Shown here: in pieces, positions 18,914-25,850 of the stretch
Layout: each line of letters begins with the position of its first letter
Position numbering within the stretch: position 1 is the stretch's first letter
Source: Acidobacteriota bacterium
Lineage (GTDB): Bacteria; Acidobacteriota; Vicinamibacteria; Fen-336
Assembly (NCBI GenBank): GCA_022340585.1
Contig: JAJDNS010000044.1
Span: 23,185 to 87,184 of the forward strand
Direction of reading: 5' to 3'
DNA: 64,000 nt
Notes under the pieces: model-generated
The model's input: only the letters and a program-made list of their open reading frames with translations
The model's database searches: none
Told to the model about the DNA's origin: nothing
Position numbers and translations under genes: made by a program

Positions 18914-20635
18914 ATGACCGACCCGAAGGTCGACCCGCGCGCCCGGCTCCGTCACGATCTCCGGACCCCCCTCTCCCAGATCATCGGGTACGCGGAGCTG
19001 CTGCGAGACGAGGCGCGAGACCACGGCGACACGGGGTACGTCGCGGACCTCGAGAAGATTCGAACCGCCGCCCGGCGGGCCCTCGAGGTTGCCGACGAGG
19101 CGGTTCCCCCCACTCCGTCGCCGTCCGGGACCGCCAGCCCGTTCCTCGAGTCCCCGTCGCCGGGGACTCCCTTCGTCGCCGCCCCCGGTCCGCGCCCGCC
19201 CACGCCCCCTCTCGACGCTTCCGCGGTGCGGCTCCTCGTCGTCGACGACAACGAGCTGAACCGGGACATGCTCACCCGGCGCCTCGGCGCCCGCGGGTTC
19301 CAGGCCGAGGGCGCCGCCGACGGCGAGGGGGCCCTGCGGCGACTGGACGAGGAGCGCTTCGACGTGGTCCTCCTCGACGTGATGATGCCGGGGCTCAGCG
19401 GCCTCGACGTCCTCCGGGGCGTGCGCCGTCGCTGGCCGGAGTCCGACCTGCCGGTGATCATGGTCACCGCCCGCGACGCCACCGAGGACGTGGTGGAGGC
19501 CCTCCAGGCCGGCGCCAACGACTACGTGACCAAGCCGCTGGACTTCCCGGTGGTGCTGGCCCGCGTCGAGACCCAGCTCACCCTGAAGCGCCAGAAGGAG
19601 GAGATCCGGCGCCTGGCCGAGGACCTCGAGCTGCGGAACGCCTTCATCCGGAGCCTGTTCGGCCGCTACGTGAGCGAGGAGGTGGTGACCGGCCTCCTCG
19701 CGTCGCCGGAGGGGCCGAAGCTGGGGGGAGAGCACCGGCGGGTGACGCTGCTGATGTCGGACCTCCGCGGATTCACCCCTCTCACCGAGGGGCTCTCCCC
19801 GGAGCAGGTGCTGAGGCTCCTGAACTCCTACCTGGCGACCATGGCCGACGTGATCCTGGCCCATCAGGGGACGATCGACGAGTTCGTGGGCGACGGGATC
19901 CTCGCCATCTTTGGAGCGCCCCTGGCCCGTCCCGACGACGCCCGGCGGGCGGTCTCCTGCGCGGCGGCCATGCAGGCGGCCATCGTGGGACTCAACGAGC
20001 GAAACGCCTCCGAGGGCCTGCCCCGCCTCGAGATGGGGGTGGCGGTCCACACCGGTGAGGTCATCGTCGGGAACATCGGATCGGAGCGACGCACGAAGTA
20101 CGGCGTGGTGGGGAGCGCGGTGAACCGGGCCGGACGCATCGAGTCCTTCACGGTGGGGGGGCAGGTGCTCATCTCGGACGCGACGCGCGAAGAAGCCGGC
20201 GAGGGGGTGCGCGTGGGGGCGCGGCTCGCCATCGACGCCAAGGGCACCCGGGAGCCCATCGTGGTGTTCGACCTGCGCGGCCTCGGCGACCAGAGCCTGC
20301 CCGACGCCGCCGACGAGGTCGTCCCCCTGCCCGTGCCCATGAGCGCGGTCGGCCACGTCGTGGAGGGAAAGAGGGTCGAGGCCCAGGCCTTCGAGGCCGC
20401 GCTCACCGAGCTGTCGGCCCACGGCGCGACCATCGCCTCCCCTCGACGGCTGCGGCCGCTCTCGAACCTGAAGCTGGAGCTGCGGCCGGAGGGACGCGAT
20501 CCGGTGGAGATCTACGCCAAGGTCCTGGCGCCTGCCCCCGAGGGGGCGGTTTCGGTCCGCTTCACGTCGCTGCCCGCGGAGATCGACCGCTGGGTCCGCG
20601 GCCTCGTGGCCGAGGCCCGGCGTCGGCAGCAATGA
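18914..20635 (+). CDS. HisKA-like / receiver / class III nucleotide cyclase regulator
   Basis: This 573-residue multidomain regulator starts with a short histidine-kinase dimerisation segment RHDLRTPLSQIIGYAELL (H14) but has no ATP-binding HATPase domain. A Pro-rich linker (65-100) leads to a receiver domain with phospho-acceptor D155 and a VTKP segment. A class III cyclase domain follows (about 275-450; SDLRGFTPLTEGL, FVGDGILAIFGAP, GVVGSAVNRAGRIE). The last 110 residues may be PilZ-like. It starts 10 nt after the permease, so it is probably co-transcribed. A link between hydrogenase expression and a cyclic nucleotide is inference. Confidence 0.88.
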   Translation: MTDPKVDPRARLRHDLRTPLSQIIGYAELLRDEARDHGDTGYVADLEKIRTAARRALEVADEAVPPTPSPSGTASPFLESPSPGTPFVAAPGPRPPTPPLDASAVRLLVVDDNELNRDMLTRRLGARGFQAEGAADGEGALRRLDEERFDVVLLDVMMPGLSGLDVLRGVRRRWPESDLPVIMVTARDATEDVVEALQAGANDYVTKPLDFPVVLARVETQLTLKRQKEEIRRLAEDLELRNAFIRSLFGRYVSEEVVTGLLASPEGPKLGGEHRRVTLLMSDLRGFTPLTEGLSPEQVLRLLNSYLATMADVILAHQGTIDEFVGDGILAIFGAPLARPDDARRAVSCAAAMQAAIVGLNERNASEGLPRLEMGVAVHTGEVIVGNIGSERRTKYGVVGSAVNRAGRIESFTVGGQVLISDATREEAGEGVRVGARLAIDAKGTREPIVVFDLRGLGDQSLPDAADEVVPLPVPMSAVGHVVEGKRVEAQAFEAALTELSAHGATIASPRRLRPLSNLKLELRPEGRDPVEIYAKVLAPAPEGAVSVRFTSLPAEIDRWVRGLVAEARRRQQ

Positions 20636-20642
20636 GGCGGGC

Positions 20643-21623
20643 TCACCCGCGGGCGGACGAGCGGCGGAGCCGATCCATGATGGCGAGGCCGAGGCCGCGC
20701 TCCGGGCAGGGCTCGGCCACGATGGTGTCGAGGCCGGCGGCGTCGAGACGGCGCAGCGCGGCGAAGAGCCCGGCGGCGGCGGTGGTGGGGCGCCCGTCGG
20801 GGGCCAGGATCTCCACCGCGGCGTAGCCCCTTCCGCGGGGGGCGGCGCTCCACGCCAGAAGGCCGACGCGGCCCGCCCCCGCGGGGAGGGGAGCGGCGGG
20901 ACCGGGGAGGATGCGGAGCGGCGTCCGCGTGGCGTAGTGCCGCTCGAGCTGCCCCGGTGCCAGCGGGCGTTCGGCGGGAGCAGCGGCTCGGACCAGCGAC
21001 GCCCCGAGAGCGTCCTCGAGCTCCTCCCGGGACACACCCCCGGGTCGCAGGAGCGTGGGCTCCGGCGCGGCCAGCGAGACGATCGTGGACTCGAGCCCCA
21101 CCCCGCACGGTCCCCCGTCGAGGATCAGGTCCACCGCCTGGCCCAGGAGCTCGACGACGTGCTCGGCGGTCGTCGGGCTCACGTAGCCGAAGGGATTCGC
21201 CGAGGGCGCCGCCACCGGCGTCCCCGCGGCTCGGATGAGGGCGCGTGCCGCCGGGTGCGCCGGCACCCGCACGCCCACCGTGTCGAGGCCCGCGGTGACG
21301 ATATCGGGCAGGTCGGGCCGGCGGGGCAGGACGAGGGTGAGGGGGCCTGGCCAGAACCGGGCGCCGAGTCGCTCGACCCGGGCGTCGTCGCCGGCCACCA
21401 CTCGACCGAGATCCGAGCCCTCGGAGAGGTGGACGATGAGCGGGTCGAAGGACGGGCGGGCCTTGACCTCGAAGACCCGGGCCACGGCCCGGGCGTCGAA
21501 GGCGTTTGCCCCCAGGCCGTAGACGGTCTCGGTGGGGAAGGCCACGAGACCGCCGTCGCGCAGCGTCCGCGCGCCCGCCTCGATGGCGGCGGGGTCATCG
21601 GCGCGGAGGAGGCGGCTGCTCAC
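20643..21623 (-). CDS. Threonylcarbamoyl-AMP synthase, Sua5/YrdC family
   Basis: This enzyme makes threonylcarbamoyl-AMP for the t6A modification of tRNA. The YrdC core (about residues 5-200) shows FPTETVYGLGANAF, KARPSFDPLIVH and SANPFGYVSPTTAEHV, and a C-terminal Sua5 domain follows (about 225-326). The length of 326 residues is typical of the longer Sua5 form rather than short YrdC. The GTG start at 21623 overlaps the rlmN-like stop by GTGA, so the two RNA-modification genes are coupled. It converges with the cyclase gene, leaving 7 bp. Confidence 0.92.
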   Translation of the reverse strand: MSSRLLRADDPAAIEAGARTLRDGGLVAFPTETVYGLGANAFDARAVARVFEVKARPSFDPLIVHLSEGSDLGRVVAGDDARVERLGARFWPGPLTLVLPRRPDLPDIVTAGLDTVGVRVPAHPAARALIRAAGTPVAAPSANPFGYVSPTTAEHVVELLGQAVDLILDGGPCGVGLESTIVSLAAPEPTLLRPGGVSREELEDALGASLVRAAAPAERPLAPGQLERHYATRTPLRILPGPAAPLPAGAGRVGLLAWSAAPRGRGYAAVEILAPDGRPTTAAAGLFAALRRLDAAGLDTIVAEPCPERGLGLAIMDRLRRSSARG

Positions 21624-22681
21624 GCCGTCCCCGCCGCCGGCGCGTGCGGCTCGCCCCCCCGCGTGCACGATGCCAGCATTCCGCAGGCGGCGTGGATGTC
21701 GGCCCCGCCGGAGTAGCGCCGGACGAAGGCGATGCCGTTGTCGGAAAGCGCGGACAGGAAGCCTCGACGCTCGGCGTCGGGCGCTCGGAGGTGGGCTCCC
21801 GTCGGGTCGTTGACGTCGATCACCGACACTCGGAGGGGCACGCCCCGGAAGAGGCGGCCCAGCTCCCGGGCCTCGTCGCCGCCGGTGTTGTAGCCCGCGA
21901 TCAGGACCCAGGCCAGGCTCACCGGCCCCCCGCGGACCTTCGCGTGGTGGCGCATCGCCTCGGCCAGCTCCGGGACCCCGTGGCGGGCGGTGAGGGGCAC
22001 CAGGCGCTCGCGCTTCTCGGAGAAGGCGGAGGTGAGGGAGAGCATCAAGCGGTAGGGGTGACCCTCGTCGGTGTAGCGCCGGATCTGGGGGACGAGGCCC
22101 ACGGTGGAGATCGTGATCCGGTCCGAGCCGATCCGGGGCCCGGAAGGCTGCCGCAGCACGTCGGCGGCCCGGATCACGTTGTCGTAGTTCTGAAGGGGCT
22201 CGCCCTGCCCCTGGAACACAACCCCGGTGAGCGGCCGCTCCGGCGACTCGCGCCGCACGGTGAGGACCTGCTCGACCATCTCCCAGGCCTCGAGATTCCG
22301 GGTGAAGCCCAGGCGTCCGGTCTCGCAGAAGCGGCAGCCCAGGGCGCACCCCACCTGCGACGAGACACACACGCTCCACCGCGGCTTCTCCAGGGGGATG
22401 CGCACGGTCTCCACGAGCTGTCCGTCGGGGGTGCGGAGGAGGTACTTCACGAAGGGGTCGACGAGGCTGCGGCGGCGATCGACGATCTCCAGGCGGTCGA
22501 GGCTCCCTCCGGCCAGGACCTCGGCGGCACGCGCCCGGCCGAGACCCCGCACCCCCTCCAGGTCTTCGCCATCTTCGCCGATCAGGCGCCGCACGACCTT
22601 GCGGGCGAGGGGCAGGCCCAGGCCGGGGAAGGCCTCGGCGAGGCTCTCGGGCGTCTGGCCGCGCAGGTGGAGGGAGGGCAT
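21620..22681 (-). CDS. rlmN: RlmN/Cfr-family radical SAM rRNA/tRNA adenine C2-methyltransferase
   Basis: This 353-residue radical SAM enzyme should methylate C2 of adenosine in 23S rRNA (and some tRNAs). The radical SAM motif is C112-x3-C116-x2-C119 in VGCALGCRFCETG. GQGEPLQNYDNV is the SAM-binding GEP segment, and the catalytic cysteine near C333 sits in AACGML as in RlmN. The CETG in place of the usual CATG is a small departure. I favour RlmN over Cfr because of the AACG context and the housekeeping setting. The ATG at 22681 has no Shine-Dalgarno and lies 6 nt from a -10-like hexamer. Confidence 0.9.
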   Translation of the reverse strand: MPSLHLRGQTPESLAEAFPGLGLPLARKVVRRLIGEDGEDLEGVRGLGRARAAEVLAGGSLDRLEIVDRRRSLVDPFVKYLLRTPDGQLVETVRIPLEKPRWSVCVSSQVGCALGCRFCETGRLGFTRNLEAWEMVEQVLTVRRESPERPLTGVVFQGQGEPLQNYDNVIRAADVLRQPSGPRIGSDRITISTVGLVPQIRRYTDEGHPYRLMLSLTSAFSEKRERLVPLTARHGVPELAEAMRHHAKVRGGPVSLAWVLIAGYNTGGDEARELGRLFRGVPLRVSVIDVNDPTGAHLRAPDAERRGFLSALSDNGIAFVRRYSGGADIHAACGMLASCTRGGEPHAPAAGTA

Positions 22682-22687
22682 CGGGAG

Positions 22688-22716
22688 ATGGTAGCAGGGG
22701 GAGCGAAAGGGGTCAG
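22688..22716 (-). promoter_or_regulatory. Candidate rlmN promoter, -35 supplied by a repeat (leaderless candidate)
   Basis: On the minus strand CTGACC (22716-22711) is followed by 17 bp and TACCAT (22693-22688), ending 6 nt before the rlmN ATG. The CTGACC lies inside the GGGGTCAGG repeat arm that begins at 22709, so the repeat would provide the -35 element. Confidence 0.4.
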
Positions 22717-22857
22717 GTCTTGCTCTTCTGCGTTGGGACTCGGGCCAGCTCAGCGCGGGGCGAATGGGGGAGGGAACAGCGGAATGGGGTCAGGCCCCAT
22801 TCATTGCACCGCGGGCGTAGCGGGGGCTGCGGCGCAACAAACGGGGCCAGACCCCGA
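22709..22857. repeat. REP-like element, GGGGTCAGG family, copy A (half unit plus full hairpin)
   Basis: A lone left arm GGGGTCAGGTCT (22709-22720) is followed by a full hairpin. Its arms are 22786-22813, starting GGGGTCAGGCCCC, and 22828-22855, ending GGGGCCAGACCCC. About 105 bp from 22756, including the upstream GGGGGAGGGAACAGCGGAAT, are nearly identical to 44549-44652. The element fills the gap between gspB and rlmN. No transposase is encoded inside. Confidence 0.85.
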
Positions 22858-22875
22858 GATCAGGAGATCCTGGGC

Positions 22876-23538
22876 TCAGAAGCCGACGGTCTGGCGCTTG
22901 CCCCTGACTTCGATCTCGACGGAGGTCTCGTTGATCCTGAGGATGGTGACCTCGTCGAAGCGGTCGCCTTCGCGGACCAGGCGGTCGTTGAGGAGGGCGA
23001 TGGGGTGGCCGTCGCGGGAGCTGATGGCGGTGAGGCGAAACTCCGGTTGGGGCGGCGTGTCCGTTGGGGAGGCGGGATCCCCGGGAGGGGCGTCGGAACG
23101 GAACGCTTCGACCAGCGCCGCTTCCGGCGTCAGCGGAGCGGTGGGGTCACCGGGGTGGAGCGCTCGGGGGGGAGGCGGGGTCACGTCGATCGGCGGAGGG
23201 GGCATTGTCTGTCCCGGCCCGTCGGGGCGCCGGGCCTCCGGCACCGGTGCCGCGGGCAGCTGAGCTGACCCGGGGAGGGTCGGCGTCTCCGCCTCGTCGG
23301 CCGACGACGAGGGCTCGCCGCTCTCGTTGGGCGCAGCGGGGCGATCGCCGCCGGAGCGGAGCCACAGGAAGGACCCGGCGAGGACGAGCACGAGCACCGT
23401 CCCGGCCACCGCGAGGCCCGGTCCCCAGCGGCGGCGGTCGCTCTCGCCCCACGGCACCGGTCGGACCATGACCAGTCCCGGCTCGCGCGCCTCCTTCTCA
23501 CGCTCGAGCTTCTTGAGGGCGTCGAGGATGAAGCTCAT
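22876..23538 (-). CDS. GspB/ExeB-like type II secretion accessory protein
   Basis: This 220-residue protein starts MSFILDALKKLEREKE, a hallmark of the GspB/ExeB family. A single transmembrane helix (about 40-60) leads into a Pro-rich periplasmic stretch (65-160) and a C-terminal GspB domain (RLTAISSRDGHPIALLNDRLVREGD). In Aeromonas, ExeB and ExeA help insert the secretin through peptidoglycan. The gene overlaps the exeA stop, giving an ExeA-ExeB pair. No other T2SS gene is in the window. Confidence 0.85.
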   Translation of the reverse strand: MSFILDALKKLEREKEAREPGLVMVRPVPWGESDRRRWGPGLAVAGTVLVLVLAGSFLWLRSGGDRPAAPNESGEPSSSADEAETPTLPGSAQLPAAPVPEARRPDGPGQTMPPPPIDVTPPPPRALHPGDPTAPLTPEAALVEAFRSDAPPGDPASPTDTPPQPEFRLTAISSRDGHPIALLNDRLVREGDRFDEVTILRINETSVEIEVRGKRQTVGF

Positions 23539-25070
23539 TGGGCACTTCTCGCGTGGGTCAGGCGGGGGCCTTCGGCGGAGGAGAGCGCGAAGAGAGCCAG
23601 GCGGGTGCGGGGGCCAGCCACGCCGTCGGGGACCAGGCCCGCGTCCTGCTGGAACCGGGCCACCGCCGCGCCCGGGTCTTCGGCCTCGTAGCCCAGTCCG
23701 CGGAGAGTGTCCTGGGTCCAGGCCACCTGGGCCGCGGGGTCGGCGGGCAGCGCGCGCGCCCGGGGCCAGGGGATCACCGCCTCCCGCGTCCACAGGGCGT
23801 CCACCTGGGAGGCGGGGACCTCCGCGGGACCGTCGGCGCCGATGGTGACGGTGGCCGTCTCGCCCTCGAGACCGAGGAGGGCCAGGAAGCAGGTGTCCCG
23901 CCGCGACGGGTGGAACATCTCCAGCACCGCGGGAAGACCGAGGCGCCGGAGCTGGGACAGGTGGGTCCGCAGGGTCGTTATCTCCAGGCCGGATCCGCCC
24001 CACGTCGACTCGACGCGACGGACCGCGGCCCGGAAGGACTCGTCACGGGGCACGGTTCTCAGGAGGGCCTCGAGCCGCTCGCTGCGCCGAGGCCCGGGCG
24101 CCTCGGCGGCTGGTGCGGGGACTGCCTCGATCCCGTCGGGAGCGGTCGAGTCCCCCCCGGGGGCGCGGGCGAGGCCGGGAGCGAGGCCGAAGGCGACGAC
24201 GGCCAGCCCCACGGTGAGGGCGGTGGCGATCAGGCCGTGGTGCCAGTCGAGGCTCCATCCCCGCCGCGAGCCCGTCACCTCGGTGGCGGCCTCCTTGACC
24301 ATGTCCGCGGAGATCGACCGCACGTTCTTCACATACCCCGCCAGGAGTGCCCGGTCGCAGATGAGGTTGATGAGGCGGGGGACACCGCCGGAAAGGCGTT
24401 GAACCTCCCGGAGCGCGTCGCCGGTGAAGCCGACCTTGCCCTCCCCTCCGGCGACCGTGATCCGGTGCCGGACGTACTCGTCGGTCTCGGCGCGGTCCAG
24501 GGGCGCCAGGTGGTAGCGAGCGGTCACTCGCTGCGCCAGCTGCCGCAGCTCGTGGCGGGCCAGGACGTCGCGGAGCTCTGACTGGCCCATGAGGACGATC
24601 TGGATCAGCTTCTCGGTGTCTGTCTCCAGGTTGGAGATGAGGCGGACCTGCTCCAGGACCTCGGCCGAGAGGTCCTGCGACTCGTCGATGAGGAGGACCA
24701 CGTTTCGACCCGCCGCTCGGGCCTCGAGGAGAAAACGGTGCAGCGCGTCCACCCGGCTCTTCAGGGACTCGCCCTCCGACTCGATGTGGAGGTCGTCGAG
24801 GATGCTGCCCAGGAGCTCGGAGGCGGTGAGGGCAGGGTAGAGCACCACCGCGGTGTGGGTGTCGGGCGAGAGCCGGGAGAGGAAGTAGCGGGCGAGCGTC
24901 GTCTTGCCCGTCCCCACCTCTCCGGTGATGAGGATGAAGCCGCCTCTCTCGCGGTGGCCAAACTCGAGGTGAGCGAAGGCCTCCGCGTGCCTCTGGGAGA
25001 GATAGAGGTACTTGGGGTCCGGCGTCAGGTTGAAGGGCTTCTCGGTGAAGCCGTACCAGGACTCGTACAA
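23535..25070 (-). CDS. ExeA/GspA-like AAA ATPase with peptidoglycan-binding C-terminus
   Basis: This 511-residue protein has an N-terminal AAA ATPase (Walker A GEVGTGKT at residues 50-57, Walker B VVLLIDESQDL near 119), a single transmembrane helix (about 275-300) and a periplasmic part. It ends in a PG_binding_1-like domain (about 450-500; FQQDAGLVPDGVAGPRT). This is the ExeA layout, which remodels peptidoglycan for secretin assembly. The start is taken as TTG 25070 because LYESWYGFTEKPF matches the family's beginning and no in-frame ATG/GTG lies nearby; no clear Shine-Dalgarno precedes it. GspB follows with a 4-bp overlap. Confidence 0.88.
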   Translation of the reverse strand: MYESWYGFTEKPFNLTPDPKYLYLSQRHAEAFAHLEFGHRERGGFILITGEVGTGKTTLARYFLSRLSPDTHTAVVLYPALTASELLGSILDDLHIESEGESLKSRVDALHRFLLEARAAGRNVVLLIDESQDLSAEVLEQVRLISNLETDTEKLIQIVLMGQSELRDVLARHELRQLAQRVTARYHLAPLDRAETDEYVRHRITVAGGEGKVGFTGDALREVQRLSGGVPRLINLICDRALLAGYVKNVRSISADMVKEAATEVTGSRRGWSLDWHHGLIATALTVGLAVVAFGLAPGLARAPGGDSTAPDGIEAVPAPAAEAPGPRRSERLEALLRTVPRDESFRAAVRRVESTWGGSGLEITTLRTHLSQLRRLGLPAVLEMFHPSRRDTCFLALLGLEGETATVTIGADGPAEVPASQVDALWTREAVIPWPRARALPADPAAQVAWTQDTLRGLGYEAEDPGAAVARFQQDAGLVPDGVAGPRTRLALFALSSAEGPRLTHARSAQ

Positions 25071-25129
25071 GGAGGCGCCCTCGCGGCGAGTGTACCACCC
25101 GCCACCGGCCGGCCGGCGGGGGGATCGGT

Positions 25130-25135
25130 TATGCT
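25130..25135 (+). promoter_or_regulatory. -10-like element before the alpha/beta hydrolase gene (leaderless candidate)
   Basis: TATGCT ends 9 nt before the ATG at 25145 and there is no Shine-Dalgarno between them. No convincing -35 was seen, and the element is weaker than the others of this type. Confidence 0.25.
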
Positions 25136-25144
25136 TCCGACCGC

Positions 25145-25792
25145 ATGCGTGAGCTGCCGCTGCCCTCCGCCCACACCAGCGCCTCGCTCCACGGCGCCGG
25201 CCGTACCGTCGTCGTGCTGGGGCACGGCGCCGGGGGCAACCGGCGCACCCCCATGCTGTTGGAGCTCGCCGAGGCGCTCGCGGCCTCGGGGCGCGCCGCC
25301 CTCCTCTACAACTTCCCCTACGCGGAGCGAGGTGCCCGGCGCCCCGATCCCCCGCGGGTGCTCGAGGCCACCGCCCGGGAGGCCGCCGAGCTCGCCGTGG
25401 CTCGGACGGGGGCGACCTCCGTCGTCTGGGGCGGCCGGTCCATGGGGGGGCGGATCGCCTCCCAGGTGGTGGCCGGGGGGGCCCCGTGCGCGGCCCTCGC
25501 CTTCCTGGCCTACCCCCTCCACCCCCCGGGCCGGCCCGAGAAGCGCCGTGAAGCCCATCTTCCGGACATCGCCGCTCCCATGCTGTTCCTGCAGGGCACC
25601 CGCGACGCCTTCGCCCGCGAGGACCTGCTCCACGCCCTCGTCCATCGCCTCGGAGACCGAGCGGTGCTCCACCCCGTGGAGGGCGCCGACCACTCCTTCC
25701 GGGTGCTGAAGCGCTCCGGCCGCACGCCGGAAGACGTGCAGGAGGAGGTGCGTGCGGCCCTCCTCGACTTCCTGGAGCAGAACGACCTCTGA
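25145..25792 (+). CDS. Alpha/beta hydrolase, dienelactone-hydrolase/KANL3-Tex30 type
   Basis: This is a 215-residue cytoplasmic hydrolase. The oxyanion motif VVLGHGAGGNR lies near residue 30, the nucleophile elbow GGRSMGGR near residue 100, the acid in GTRDAFA and the histidine in GADHSF, so the catalytic triad is complete. This pattern fits the small KANL3/Tex30-like family annotated as dienelactone hydrolase-like; the substrate is unknown. It is divergent from exeA with a 74-bp gap, and the M14 peptidase gene follows 58 nt downstream. Confidence 0.88.
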   Translation: MRELPLPSAHTSASLHGAGRTVVVLGHGAGGNRRTPMLLELAEALAASGRAALLYNFPYAERGARRPDPPRVLEATAREAAELAVARTGATSVVWGGRSMGGRIASQVVAGGAPCAALAFLAYPLHPPGRPEKRREAHLPDIAAPMLFLQGTRDAFAREDLLHALVHRLGDRAVLHPVEGADHSFRVLKRSGRTPEDVQEEVRAALLDFLEQNDL

Positions 25793-25850
25793 ACGTCGAG
25801 CCCCGCCGGCGCCGGCGCCGCGACATCGCTGAAACCTCGAGGAGAGACCC

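Noticed and set aside
21620..22681. Cfr-type antibiotic-resistance methyltransferase
   Set aside because: The AACG catalytic context, the gene length and the housekeeping neighbours fit RlmN better.
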